Below, one piece after another: positions 34,134-45,230 of a stretch of 64,000 bases of DNA; position 1 is the first letter of the stretch; the number at the start of each line of letters is the position of its first letter. The notes beneath the pieces are model-generated. The model did no database searches. It saw only the letters and a program-made list of their open reading frames with translations, and was not told the DNA's origin. Origin of the DNA: Dichetophora obliterata (lineage: Eukaryota; Arthropoda; Insecta; Diptera; Sciomyzidae). Made by a program: the position numbers and the translations under genes. The stretch is taken from NCBI GenBank assembly GCA_963920525.1, contig OY986437.1, positions 112,336,715-112,400,714 of the forward strand, written 5' to 3'.

Positions 34134-35364
34134 ATGCAAAGTTGTTTTGATTTCCTTTATAGTAGTGAAGAAGAAGAAGAAAGTTTTGTTAGTGTTGCGC
34201 GAATCCGTAAATCCATTCGGGATCACACTAATCCCTTAGAATTGCCGAACTCTAAGTGAGTAAATTTTTTGAGCAATTTACTTATATATATTTTCAATTT
34301 TAGGTTCATAAGTTATTTTTGACTAAACAAAAGGGCATTTTTTTATGTCTTAGATAAAATTAAGAGCTAATTCAAACCTTCAACATATGCTTCAGCTATA
34401 CTACCAATATTGAGGTTATGCACAACTCTCAGGTTCTTCGCAGAAGGAAGCTACCAAAAGTGCAGTGGCAATGACTTTAATTTAGGCCTGGCGCAACCAA
34501 CGGTATCCTTGGTTTTAAAGGAAGTTTTAGACATTATGGAGCAGCAAATTTGCGGCGCATGGTGAGCGCAGAACTGACAGCGGAGGAAAAAATGAATCGA
34601 AAATGTATTTTTATTCACGGGAACGATTTCCTGGAATTTTAGGATGCATTGACGGCACGCACGTGCGAATAATCACTCCTAAAAAAGAAATTCAGCACCT
34701 TTACCTTAACTGGAAAGGTTATTGCAGTCTGAATGTAATGATAGTAAGTAAAAAAAAAAATGTTTGCGATGATCTTTATTTATGCCTTTATTATTGTAAG
34801 GTTTGTGAAAACAAAATGAGAATACGCAGTGTCGATGCTCGATATCCCGGATCGAACCACGATTCTATGATATGAAATCTAAGCGACAATAAGGAAGTTA
34901 TTAAAAATAATATCCAAGAAAACTCATGGATTTTAGGTAAGTAAACTTTATAAATCTTATTTTAAAGATAGATAACTTTATTAATTTTTTTAAGCGATGC
35001 TGGCGACCTGTTAGAGCCTTATCTAATGACCCCTTTTCATGCGACAACAACAGATTCGCCAGAGTCTCGCTACAACCACACACATGCAAAAGCAAGGAAT
35101 ATTGTAGAGAGGACAATAGGCGTTCTTAAGAACAAATTTAGGTGCCTTTTATCTAGCCGAGGCTTGCACTATACACCGGAAAAGGCTATGCAAATTGCTA
35201 ATGTATGTTGTGCTCTACACAACATTTGCCAACATTTAAATTTTGAACCGATGGATGAATCATTTATGACATCAGCAGAGGAAGAAAACGTTTTCAATAG
35301 TTTTTCAGAAACAAATTTGGAAGAAGCTAGAATAATAAGAAATAATATAATGCGAAATTTATAA
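34134..35364 (+). pseudogene. Harbinger (HARBI1-like) transposase, four exons
   Basis: Exon 1 (34134-34255) reads MQSCFDFLYSSEEEEESF to NPLELPNS. A GTGAGT donor (34256) and TTTTAG acceptor lead to exon 2 (34314-34743), which has a TGA early on and a frameshift near 34580 but keeps CIDGTHVRIITPKKEIQHLY (first D). A GTAAGT intron (34744-34800) leads to RIRSVDARYPGSNHDSMI (second D) and a stop. A third intron (34937-34994) leads to exon 4: YLMTPFHATT, ESRYNHTHAKARNIVERTIG (catalytic E), RCLLSSRGLHY and NVCCALHNIC. Order and introns match insect HARBI1-type transposases. It would act in the nucleus with the Myb-like partner. Stops make it inactive. Confidence 0.9.
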
Positions 35365-35960
35365 CTTCATGATTTTGTTTTCAATGTACTTTTAAAAAAC
35401 TTTTCTAAAAAAAGTAATAATAAAAGTGTAAGCGTTTTGAAGTTTGCTTTAAAATTTCATTATTATTGATTTCATTTTGTTGTTAATCTGTTTATAAATA
35501 TAAAAAAATAAACTAAATGACCCTTCGTGGGTTTTTTTAATAAAAAAGAAAATATCACTCCTTGGGATTTTGTACATAATAAAAAAATGACTTTTTAGCT
35601 CTAACTAAAAAAACCCTTAAAATTAAAAATAAAAAACAAAAATATCATTTGATGTGTTTAAAAACTAACTAAAAAATACTAAAAATAAAAAACAAAAATA
35701 TCGTTTCACGTGTTTAAAAAAAGGCTGCTTATGTCAGAAGATGAATTTTTTTTGTATACTTCAGCCTTGCTTTGTGGAGCTCAGAAACCTGTGCTGCTTG
35801 AGTTTCCAGCAAAGCCAACTTCTTCTTCTTCAGCTCGTTAGTTTTTTTCGACTTCATACCGTTTTTATGAGTTTTTTTCGAGCCGTTTCAACACTTCCAA
35901 AATTTGTCCCTGATTATCAGTCTGCGTGTTTATTGCCTGTAGCCTTTCATCGTCGTGGTT

Positions 35961-36560
35961 TCATTTTTTAGCACGCTTGGGAAGAGAAGCAGATTCCTTA
36001 CGATGGCTTTGTGTCTCCTCCGGTTCCGTTTCAATGATAATATTTTCAATATTTTCAATACTTTGTATATTATCAATATCTTCAATATTATCAATGTATT
36101 CAATATTTTCGCTGAAGCTTGTGTCTGCAGTCGAAATGGCAAACGCTCTGCCCCTTGGTGCTACTGCATTTCTTAGCTTCACTAAGTCTGCAACACTTTG
36201 CTCTAAAGGACTTAAACTTATTTCTTCGGAAGGACCACCCCCAGTTGCAGTTACATTTTTTTTTTTTGTTATTAATGATTTTCCGTTTTACATTTGCCTT
36301 GTAGTACACCCACACCTAAACATAAAAAAATGTTAAACATGCCTTTTTTTTATGTCTTTAAAACATACCCTTTGCCATTCCCGTGATGTGCGTGTTTGAG
36401 GCCCGACGCTGTTTAACTCAACAGCAAACGCCTCCTATGTTTCCTGGGTCTGTTGCTTGCTTGACCCAAATGCCCTTTTCCTCTTGCCACATCGGCATGT
36501 CTTTCCATAACAGAAACCAATCTCTCTAGTTGGATTTGATTCGTTTTTTTTTCTAAATAA
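35961..36560 (-). pseudogene. Harbinger second protein (Myb/SANT-like DNA-binding)
   Basis: On the - strand, residues near 36520-36380 read RLVSVMERHADVARGKRAFG and a frameshifted TGMAKG equivalent of the EWQ motif. An intron (GTATGT donor near 36367, TTTAG acceptor near 36318) leads to VYYKANVKRKIINNKKK, a Gly-rich segment, SPLEQ-like residues and LRNAVAPRGRAFAISTADTS, then an Asn/Ile/Glu-rich tail ending near 35961. This is the standard partner protein that helps Harbinger transposase bind DNA and enter the nucleus. Frameshifts break it. Confidence 0.8.
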
Positions 36561-36950
36561 AAATATTAATTTTTTTGTTTGATTCACTTTATTACTTTAT
36601 TTATTTACTTACAATTTTTTTCCATTTCTCTTGCATGAAAACAACTGATTAAATGCAGTCGGGAAATTTGACAGCTCAGTCGGCCATTTGGCAGCTAAAA
36701 AAAGTCGATTTGTAAGCCACAATACCAAACTTTCACTGGAAAGCCGACTGAGTTGTTGGACGTCGAGTCGAGTTGTAAACCACAATACCGATTGCTCCAA
36801 CACGACTCGACTCGACTCGACTTTGAAATAGTTGTAAATCACAATAGGGGCATAAGACTGAGCAACCACTGATGTTAGAGAGTAAGTTGTTGAGTAAGTG
36901 TCATTGAATAAAGAATATTAAAACAACTAAAACAGGCTCCACTTAAAAAA

Positions 36951-38205
36951 CAAACTCTACCTAGACTTGGACTGTGCGCAGCAATGTTGGCTGAATAACT
37001 GGTCAACCGAGTAACGAATGACCTCAATCTCAAGGATTATCAAACCTTCCTCTGCACAGACTCAGAAATTGTGCTTTCATGGATCAATGCGCAGTCATCA
37101 TTAAAAACATTCGTGGCAAATAGAGTTGCTACAATTCAAAACTTAACAATGGTGGAACAATTTCGCCATGTCTCTTCAAAAAATAACCCAGCTGACATTT
37201 TATCGAGAGGACTGCTACCAGGTAATCTAGCCAAATACAATCTTTGGTGGTATGGACCACTGTTTTTACATGGAAAAGCAACAATATGGCCACCAAGATT
37301 CAACTCCGACTTTGCAATCTCAACCAACATAAAAAAAAACTGAAAGTTTTATCATTAACCAGATAAAACATGGTACTCACTCTAACAGAAAAATCTTTTC
37401 GTACACTCCAAGGAATTCTGGGATACGTGCTACCTTTCATAAGGCGCACAAGACGCAAAAGGGAATTAAGACAAACCCAAGCAGCACTCACTCCGACCGA
37501 GCTTGGTCATTCATTAATAGTCATTGTTAAGGCAATTCAAATTTCGGATTTCAAGGATGAGATAACACATTTGAAAAAACACAATGATTTCAAAAAGACA
37601 AGTCTACTTAGCAGTTTATCACCATTTGTTGACGACATGGGTATCCTGCAAGTTGGTGGACGTCTAGAAGCATCAACATTACCATGCGACGCTAAGCATC
37701 AAATGTTGCTGCCATACAACGATCCTCTAACAAAATTAATACTGGTCATGTTGCATAACGATAATATGCACTGTGGTCCACAGAATTTGCTACCAATATT
37801 TAGGCAGCAATTTTGGATCATCAAAGGGAAATCAATGGCAAGAAACGTTGTACAAGGTTGTGTCCGCTGCTCCAGAGCAAAACCAAGGCTTTTTCAACAA
37901 ATTATGAGCAATCCTCCTGCATCCAGAGTAACTCAAGCACGACCATTCCTGAAAACTGGAGTAGACTTTTGTGGGCCTTTCTGGATCCACAACAAAATTC
38001 GTGGCAAGAAACCGCATAAAGCATATATCGCTCTATTCTGCTGCTTCGCTACAAAGGCTGTTTATCTAGAGCTAGTCAAGGATTTGACAACCGAAGCTTT
38101 ATAGGCGTACTCAAACGCTTTAAATCTCGACTTGGGCGTTGTGATACGTTATACTGCGATAACGCCACCAACTTCGTCTGAGCCAAAAATAAATTGCAGG
38201 AATTA
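36951..38205 (+). pseudogene. BEL/Pao pol fragment (RNase H end and integrase)
   Basis: LGLCAAMLAE and VTNDLNLKDYQTFLCTDSEI (36965-37070) lead into MLSWINAQSSLKTFVANRVA, HVSSKNNPADILSRGLLPG and YNLWWYGPLFLHG, the BEL/Pao RNase H-connection. After a stop near 37341, 37370-38104 holds the integrase: LLPYNDPLTKLILVMLHNDN, the H2C2 finger (MLHNDNMHCGP...CVRCSRAKP), TGVDFCGPFWI (first core D) and AYIALFCCFATKAVYLELV. The core ends near 38205 without its later D and E. It is 3'-truncated by a LINE. Confidence 0.88.
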
Positions 38206-38225
38206 AATGACGCCATATTTTTAAG

Positions 38226-39511
38226 TGTTTATTTATTTATTTAATTAAATGTAAGCGCTTGCAAGAATAAACTCAAAATTAGGAACCGATTACATATATG
38301 GCGATAATATCAACAAAAACTGTGAGATCTAAAACACAATTTTGAATAAAATTTAATTTTAAAATTACATATGGGAAAAAGTTAAAACATTAACAATTTT
38401 GTAAAATTGCACCAAAGATAATAACTGTGATTTATGACAAATACAAATAATAAGACAAACAAAAAACTAAAAAACGGGGAAAATTAAAAGAATAAGATTA
38501 AAAAGAGAATAAAGGAGAGAATAAAAGAAAACTAAAAAGAATAGCTTAAGTTAAAGTGAAGACAAATAGTCTGATAGCTTAGATTTAAACAAGATTGCAT
38601 TGCAAATACGCTGTTAAGAGAATGGAAGCGAGTTCTAAAGACGTATTATTAACAAAAAACTGCCGTTCTGATGCCAAGCAGGGGTGTCTAGGTTAAACTA
38701 AGTTGTTACCGCGCTGAGATCTTAAAAACTTTAATTTTTCGTATAAATAAAGAGGTTCCTTAGTATAAATGATTTTACGCAAGAGGACTAACGCCTTCAT
38801 GTTCAGGACATGGTCAAAAGTCAAACCGAATATTGGTTTTGCATACTGTGATATGTGGTCAGTTCGTTTAAGTCCGAAGGCATAACGAGCGAGAGTCACT
38901 TACTACTTACTTACTTAGTTGGCGCTACAACCGTATGTCGGTCTTGGCCTCATCTAAGAATTTGCGCCAGCCATTTCTGTCTTTCGCTTGCTGGCGCCAG
39001 TTGGAAATTCCAAGCTTCGTCAGGTTGTCCTCTACTTGGTCTTTCCAACGAAGATGCGGTCGTCCTCTTCTGCGTTGACCGCCGCTGGGTACCGAATCGA
39101 ATGTTTTCTTCACTGGAGCATCGTCTTTCATGCGCTGAACATGACCAAGCCAGCGAAGCCGCTCGATTTCAATGCGCTTGACTATGTCGATGTCAGCGTA
39201 CAGCTCATACAGTTCATCATTCCACCGTATTCGGTACTCGCCATTGACGCAGATTGGTCCGTAGGAGCGAGAGTCACAGTATGCGAAAATTTCAGATCCA
39301 CACAGTACGGTGGGAACAAGATACGTTTTTGCCAGCAGCATTCTAATGCTGCGGAGCATACCGAAGATTTTTCCTACTGTGATATTGACATGATTTGTCC
39401 AATCCAAGATACTGTTGAAAGTAATGCCCAGATTTTTTGCCGATTTCACGACCTCAATACACGATCCGTTTAGTATGACTTCAGGTAGGATTGAAAAGAA
39501 ATTATGTTTCA
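38226..39511 (-). mobile_element. CR1/Jockey-like LINE, reverse strand, 5'-truncated
   Basis: The (TTTA)n tract at 38226-38245 marks the LINE 3' end, so the element runs leftwards. 38250-38690 is 3' UTR. The RT C-terminus is split by a nested 365-bp insertion. The 5' end stops at 39511, where Tc1-like terminal sequence begins. Confidence 0.8.
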
Positions 39512-39512
39512 T
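38693..39512 (-). pseudogene. LINE RT C-terminal domain, interrupted
   Basis: The 39512 side reads ILNGSCIEVVKSAKNLGITF, HVNITVGKIFGMLRSIRMLL and VPTVLCGSEIFAYCDSR. The 38899-38693 side continues YAFGLKRTDHISQYAKPIFG and LYLYEKLKFLRSQRGNNL. These are the thumb and C-terminal region of a CR1/Jockey-like RT. A nested element separates them and adds foreign C-terminal sequence that happens to stay open, so the 195-residue frame at 38925-39512 is a chimera. Confidence 0.8.
38900..39264 (-). mobile_element. Nested LINE tail with 13-bp target duplication
   Basis: GAGCGAGAGTCAC flanks both sides (38887-38899, 39265-39277). The insert begins with TTACTTACTTA-type repeats, the reverse of a TAAGTAAG 3' tail, next to GTTGGCGCTACAACCG. 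On the - strand it encodes RIEIERLRWLGHVQRMKDDA and RRRGRPHLRWKDQVEDNLTK, the conserved C-terminus of many LINE reverse transcriptases. It is a 5'-truncated copy of a second LINE family. Confidence 0.88.
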
Positions 39513-39513
39513 A

Positions 39514-39730
39514 CAGACCGCGACAAAACGATAGCACTAATCCAAATTTTGGATTTTTAGGAAATTGCGTTTATTAATTAAACTATATAAAATCTTATGG
39601 TAACAAAAAAATCTTATGATAAAAATAAAATATTAAAATAACAATTTTTTCGACAAAAAATAAAGAATATTATTTTTTGAACAGAAAGCATAAATTCATG
39701 GTGCGACAAAACGATAGCACTTTTGTGCTC
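39514..39730. mobile_element. Tc1-like IR/DR terminal segment
   Basis: TA (39512-39513) followed by CAGACCGCGACAAAACGATA suits a Tc1/mariner end. GCGACAAAACGATAGCAC occurs at 39520-39537 and again at 39703-39720. Two direct repeats about 180 bp apart inside a long terminal repeat are the hallmark of IR/DR Tc1 elements. The other end and a transposase were not found. 39731-40024 is unassigned. Confidence 0.5.
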
Positions 39731-40024
39731 AAAACTTTTAACGATATAATTTCAATTGCTAATAATAATCCAAGACTAAAAATAGAATATTTTAATAATG
39801 AATCCAGCAGGTAGCCGAAGCTACCGTAGTTGCTGTTTTTATTTTTTTTTAATTCTAGTACAGAAAAGTTTTAAATATGAGTTAGTATTTGAAAAGTTTC
39901 AATTTGAAACCGCAAGGTTTAAAAACATGCAGTAATATTTTAGTGGGACTAAAATTTAGTCCAAGATTTCTAACCGTGTATTTATTTCTATTAAAAGACA
40001 ACAGATAACAGGAAAAAACTCAAC

Positions 40025-40107
40025 TGGCGCCTGAGCAAAATAAAGTAAAAATAGTTACAAAATAAAAAGTGCCACTAACTAAACAAAAAAGGTGCCACTA
40101 ACTATAT
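40025..40107 (+). other. Gypsy-like primer site and leader start (split)
   Basis: TGGCGCCTGAGCAAAAT (40025) looks like a gypsy-type primer site after an AACT LTR end. It is followed by GTGCCACTAACTA repeats. The same repeats continue at 56896, on the other side of the errantivirus inserted at 40108, so 40025-40107 and 56896-57090 were once contiguous leader sequence. Confidence 0.6.
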
Positions 40108-40329
40108 AGTTATGCAATAACAAAATAAGCAAACTCTATCAAATAACATAAGCAAAGTCTGCTTCCGTTCAGCAGCTGCTGAATATATTTGATAACGGCG
40201 AATAAAACCAAGCGTCAGCAACTTTATGCTGACTTAGATATTAAGAACTTAGTTTGTAAGGATTGAAAAGAATTGAAAAATAAAGTTCAGTCTACGTTTG
40301 AAAATCAAGTGAAGTTGTTTTTCTTAATT
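40108..40329 (+). repeat. 5' LTR of the errantivirus
   Basis: It runs from AGTTATGCAATAACA to TTGTTTTTCTTAATT, 222 bp. It differs from the 3' LTR by three substitutions and lacks a 48-bp segment found there. AATAAAG near 40280 is the likely poly(A) signal. Confidence 0.93.
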
Positions 40330-40890
40330 GGCGCAGTCGGTATTCGGCCATAAAATTAGTGCAGTTATATTCTAACTAATACAATTGAGCAATGACATTT
40401 AATGCAGTTGTAGTGCAGAGATGGTCAACAAATGCAGTTAAGCAGTTAAATTGTTTACTTTGCTGGAATATTGTGAATTAAATCGACGCAGTGTTAATGC
40501 AGCGATCGTTAAAACAAATCAAAACGCAAGCGAAAGACAAACATTCAAATAATTTTAGTCATCTTTAAACCAGTGCAGTATTACTGTAATAATTGTGAGA
40601 AGTATTAATTAGTAATAAAAATACTTTAACAAAGAACCCTGAAAAACTTTTCGATCATTTGAAAAAAAAACAAAAACAAAACAACTTCTACAAACGAGTT
40701 TCAAAGAGAATTAAAACATCATCCAAATTTAAAAACAACCACAACAACACAAAACAGCATCCATTTTAATGCGGAGAGGAGCCATCGAGCTGCAGTAAAA
40801 GATTTAAGTTCGAATTAAAGGTATAGAATAAGTTATTTTTAGTGAACGAAAGAAAAAAATAAAAAGAAAATAAAAAGAAAATTGATAACA
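40330..40890 (+). other. Errantivirus primer site and leader
   Basis: GGCGCAGTCGG (40330) directly follows the LTR and is the 17.6-group primer site. The rest to the gag ATG is A-rich leader with no gene. Confidence 0.8.
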
Positions 40891-41980
40891 ATGAATTCCG
40901 AAGTACAAAACACGTTACAATACATTGCAAAAAGCATTAGCTTTATGACTCCATTTGACGGAAACAAATTTTACTTAAGTAGCTTTATAACTAGAATTGA
41001 AGCAATGATACCAATGATCGAAACTCTAAACAATGATTTTAAGTTAGTTGTTCTAGGCTACATTTCCGACAAAATTGTAGGAAAAGCCAAGGAAACTTTG
41101 ATAAGGCAAGGCACATTAGAATCTTGGCCTGACCTTAAGCGGGCGTTAATTAAAGGCCATGGGGAAAGAGAGCCGACATAAGAACTGTTAGATGAGCTAA
41201 TGGTGTCTAGATGCACCTATACTGTAGAAGATTTCTATAATAAAATAAATTCACTGTTGGCAAGAAATATAAACTCAATAAATTTAAATGAGGACAATAC
41301 CTCATATGAAATAGCTGCGATAAAAAGACTAGCAATGAAACATTTTGTAGAGGGCCTTTTTCCTTTAGCAAAAAATCTAATTGGATGTCAAAATCCAGAA
41401 TGCATGGAAGATGCTTACGACTTATTAGCACGATTTAATTATTTGTGTCATACAAAACCAAGAGGTAACAGTTTAGTTAATGACAATAAGACTAGCTCTA
41501 ACGTAAACAAAAGCAGTGACACTAAACAGAAAAATACGAATAGTAATAACACTTTTTTTCGACAACAGGACGAAAGGAACAGGTTTTCCAACACGGATCA
41601 TGGGACAAATCACTACGGAAAGAACAGGTACCCTAGCGGAGGCCAACCTAGACTTTTAATACGAGAAATAGTTATGAAAGAAATAGATCCTCTAACTCAG
41701 ACCAAAATCGAAATTCTTATACATTTAACAACTATGAAAGAAATAGTAGTTTTAATAGGAATAACGCACCAAGATACGGAGCCAATAGTTTCCAATCGAG
41801 AAATTTTAACAGTAGTAATCGTAGAGCAAACCATTTAAACAATGTCGTGGAGCAAATGGACATATCAGTAAACGAATTAGATGGTAATAGCCAAACACAA
41901 CAGGACTGTGAAAATGCACGTACACACAGAAATCAGACAAATTTTCGGTCAAGTGCAGAAAACAACTACCTTATATAGTA
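40891..41980 (+). pseudogene. Errantivirus Gag, broken
   Basis: ATG 40891 gives MNSEVQNTLQYIAKSISFMT, FDGNKFYLSSFITRIEAMIP and LGYISDKIVGKAKETLI. A TAA stop at 41179-41181 is followed in the same frame by ELLDELMVSRCTYTVEDFYN, MKHFVEGLFPLAKNLIG and an Asn-rich tail. A frameshift near 41660 moves the end into another frame (NNAPRYGANSFQSRNFN, VEQMDISVNELDGN). No zinc knuckle is present, as in this group. It would form the viral core. Confidence 0.83.
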
Positions 41981-42001
41981 ATTAAAAACGATATACGCAA
42001 T

Positions 42002-42565
42002 ATGAAGTTTATTATCGATAGTGGTGCTGAACAAAGTATTATAAATCCTCATATTTGTAACAAAAAATGGGAAGTTCAAATTCCAAGTAAATCACTCAAA
42101 GCTTTGAATTGTGCGATTAGAACACATATATGTTACAGTATCTCTCTTTTTAATGAATTCAAAGAAGACAAGAGTTATAAAGTAGAATTTTTAGAATACA
42201 ATTTCCATAATGACTTCGATGGAATCATCGGTAACAACATTCTAGACAAACTTGAATCGGTTATTGACTATAAAAACCGACTACTTAAAACACGAAACGC
42301 AGAAAACCGAATTTATCTTAATAAAGAAGAAGATTACGATAGAAATATTAAAAATAACGAGTTTGTCTTTAATCAAGAAATATATTTTAACGAAAGGCCA
42401 GTAGAGACCTTTGCTCGACACTTAAAGGAAAAAGACACGAATAAGCTTAAAAATTTATTGAACTCATTCAAGGACGTATTTTTTAGGGAGGGTGATAACC
42501 TTTCTATGACTAACGAGATTAAAAGTTATAGACACCGCAGATCATTCCCCTACACCACCGATTAA
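42002..42565 (+). pseudogene. Errantivirus protease and start of RT
   Basis: FIIDSGAEQSIINP is the protease active site and FDGIIGNNILDKLESVIDY its second motif. A linker leads to FKDVFFREGDNLSMTNEIK, the sequence just before RT fingers in the 17.6 group. After a frameshift near 42525 the frame ends at 42565; the rest of the RT up to its thumb is missing. Confidence 0.85.
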
Positions 42566-44068
42566 AATAATATAGCTCTTGCACAAACAACTATAAATAA
42601 TTGTTTCCACAATTCTTGGTAACTGGTTGCGCAACATTCTTATTTTTGATTCCATTTAAATTTCCATGGAATTTTGACTGAACGACATCCCTTCTCAACA
42701 AATGCACTCACCTGCATTTGATTTGGTTAAAAAGCTTCGCTTGCATTTTTGGCAACGCTGACTATCGCAGCGCTGCATACAAACACCTATAACTACTTGC
42801 ATTAATGACACAAAAATATATTAATATGTATATGTAATTATTTATATAGCGGCAACGCTGACTATCGCAACGCTTCATATAAACACTTTTAATTACTTGT
42901 ATTAAAGACAAATTCATATGTATATGTTATTATTTAGATAGCTTAAGGAAATCTGTAACGAAGAAGTTCAGTTGATTGACGACTCACAAATAATAAAGAA
43001 CGTTTTGTCTTAGCAAAACTTGTTGTTTCTTTTATTAAAAACGCGAATTGATCGCGAGGAAACTTTACTGGCGACGAGGATGGGATACACGTAAAAAGTA
43101 TCCTTTTAATAAAAAATTGTGAAACTTTTTTTCATTTTAATGAATTAACCGTGTAAACAAATTTTCAAGAGAGAATTTTCAATTGACTGGTTATAAGAAA
43201 ATTTTAAAGAGAAAATCTTTAAAACAGAATAATTAAATGTGCTTAAAAATTTCAAAGAAGAAATTTGGAAGTAAATTTTAAGTGAAACAAACTAACTGTG
43301 TATACAAAATTTACTCACCAACTGTGTGTAATAACTGTTCAGTACAAAATTTTTAAAAGAAAATTTAAGTGAAACAAACTGTGTATAAAACCTGTTCAGT
43401 AGAAAATTTTGAAAGAGATCTTAAGTGAAACAAAACGTCGAATTAAAATTTTGCAAGTTTTTTTTTTTACATCATATCATAAAACTTTTCACCATCTACA
43501 AAATTATATACGTGCAATTTGAAGAAAGGAGCTATACAAACACCAGGAGAACTCTGCTAGAACAATACCAATCGCAGGAAGATCAACGCAAGTTTAATTA
43601 CAATATTACAAAATTATATACGTGCATTCCGAAGAGAGAAGCTATATCAACACCAGGAGAACTCCGCTAGAAGAAATCCAATCGCAGAAAAATCAACGCA
43701 AGTTTTATTTTTATTTTTTATTTTTATACTCTACATTATTTCAAATTATTAAGCAAAATATTACTTTGATAAACAAATTGGCATATATTTATGGAAGAAA
43801 GGTTCGAAACATTGGGATGATTGGGACAGACGAAATGACTACCCCAGTACAATTAACAATAGACCCCCTTAAATATCTCGACAGACTTCCAGAATATAAC
43901 GGACAAGTAAATGATTTACCAACATTTGTTGGGTTAGTAGATAGGGTCTACCCTCTTTTAACAAGGTTCGACACGTTAGCACAGAACATATTTTCGGATA
44001 TAATTAAGTCCAAATTGAAAGGAAAAGCGAAAGAAGCTATTGAGATCGATAGCAACGCCGCACAGTGA
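42566..44068 (+). mobile_element. 5' end of another gypsy element (LTR, leader, partial gag)
   Basis: The LTR-like block ends ACTTTAC at 43068, just before TGGCGACGAGGATGGGAT (43069-43086), a primer site. Its start is unclear. Within it, a unit starting GGCAACGCTGACTATCGCA is repeated with period 100 (42751, 42851). The leader has a second repeat of period 110 (43498, 43608; ACACCAGGAGAACTC(T/C)GCTAG). A short gag follows and the element breaks off at about 44068. Confidence 0.75.
43817..44068 (+). pseudogene. Truncated gypsy-type Gag N-terminus
   Basis: ATG 43817 (or 43835) opens MIGTDEMTTPVQLTIDPLKY, LDRLPEYNGQVNDLPTFVGL and IIKSKLKGKAKEAIEIDSN, the N-terminal capsid-like part of errantivirus Gag. 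It stops at 44066-44068 as the homology ends. Leader and primer site lie directly upstream. Confidence 0.7.
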
Positions 44069-44295
44069 TGCGAAAGGGCATGCTAGACGGAAAAAAGTCG
44101 AAATCTTATTTCTGAATTTTGAATATGTAGAACTCTGAAGAACTGTCCACTGATATCAGGAAAAAAATTTTACTTACCTCCGCTTTCTACAAAAAATACT
44201 AAAATTGTTGAATGTTGACCCAAAAAGTGATATTTTTGAAATTTTAGTTCATGAGTTTTGTAGTTAAATTTAATTATACATTGCTTTAAAATATA
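44069..44295. other. Unassigned AT-rich stretch
   Basis: Nothing recognisable lies between the truncated gag and the mariner insertion. Sequence continues on the other side of the mariner. Confidence 0.3.
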
Positions 44296-45230
44296 CAAGG
44301 TGCGGCTAAAGTTACCATATGATGTAAAACAATTGTAACTTCTTTGCTTGCGAGTATTAAACTTTTTCTTTTTTCCTATTTCAGAAATTAAACTTGGGAG
44401 AATATTTAAAAATGGAACGCTATACAATTGCGCAAAGAACTAACATTGTTTTTCTATTCATTGAAAATCATCGTTCGATAATTAATACTCAACGTGCATA
44501 CAGAAGATTTTATGGTGTAAGAACTGCTCCAACGGGTCCAACCATTCGTTCGTTGGTGAATAATTTTGCTGAATATGGGACTGTCGGAGATTCAAGACGT
44601 ACGGGCAGACCTCGAACTGGCAGATCGGCCGAAAATATTGATACTGTGCGACAGAGCGTCGAAGAAAATCCGGAGACATCAACGAGAAGACGATCTTCCC
44701 AGTTGCAGCTTTCTGACCGCACTCTTCGGCGAATTTTAAAACACGATTTGCACCTCTTCCCTTACAAAATCCAACTAGTCCAAAAACTAAATCCTGAGGA
44801 CTTCGTATTGCAACAATGGACATATTAAGACAACGATTTCCAAATCGGTTAATTTCTAAAAACGGCGATTTGAGATGGCCACCACGATCGCCAGATTTGA
44901 CTGCACCGGATTTTTTCTTGTGGGGCTATCTCAAAGACAAAGTTTATTTGAATAAGCCCCAAACCTTGCAGCAACTAAAGGACAACATTCAAGAAGAAAT
45001 TGATCGTATACCACAAGAAACACTCAACAAAGTTATGGAAAATGCCATAAAAAGAGCACATTTTTGCGTTAGAGAAAACGGTTGTCATTTAACTGATATT
45101 ATTTTTCATAATTAATGTAAAAAAATAACATAAAATAAACTTTCTTTTTATCATAAATTTTTTTGTTTTTTTCATTCCATTCAATAGTTCTTTAAAAAAC
45201 AAATCATATAGTTACTTTAGCCGCACCCTG
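44296..45230 (+). mobile_element. Mariner-like transposon, internally deleted, both ends present
   Basis: The left end CAAGGTGCGGCTAAAGTTAC and the right end in reverse complement CAGGGTGCGGCTAAAGTAAC form inverted repeats of about 30 bp, and TA flanks both. The 935-bp length and missing catalytic core make it non-autonomous. Confidence 0.92.
44412..45115 (+). pseudogene. Mariner-superfamily transposase with catalytic core deleted
   Basis: ATG 44412 opens MERYTIAQRTNIVFLFIENH, TIRSLVNNFAEYGTVGDSRR, GRPRTGRSAENIDTVRQSVE and LQLSDRTLRRILKHDLHLFP, the two helix-turn-helix DNA-binding domains, then KIQLVQKLNPEDF. A deletion near 44805 removes the first and second catalytic D. The remainder (44816-45115) has WPPRSPDLTAPDFFLWGYLK (third D), LQQLKDNIQEEIDRIPQETL and the normal ending LTDIIFHN. 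The kept DNA-binding part could in principle occupy ends of related elements. Confidence 0.9.

Larger units (their letters stand above)
33848..36852 (+). mobile_element. PIF/Harbinger transposon, both genes and both ends
   Basis: The left end TGTTCCTATTATGATTTACA and the right end in reverse complement TGCCCCTATTGTGATTTACA are inverted repeats, with TAA on each side (33845-33847, 36853-36855), the TWA duplication of this superfamily. Subterminal runs of the pentamer GACTC (33908-33935 and near 36802) and further TTTACAACT motifs lie at both ends. A DDE transposase is on + and the partner Myb/SANT-like protein on -, convergently. 35365-35740 is AT-rich spacer with TATCA(C/T)T/CGTTT repeats. 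Confidence 0.93.

Noticed and set aside
35926..36336. + strand frames opposite the Harbinger second gene
   Set aside because: They mirror the Myb/SANT-like gene on the other strand and have no recognisable motif.
38855..39473. + strand frames over the nested LINE tail
   Set aside because: Shadows of the LINE reverse transcriptase coded on the - strand.
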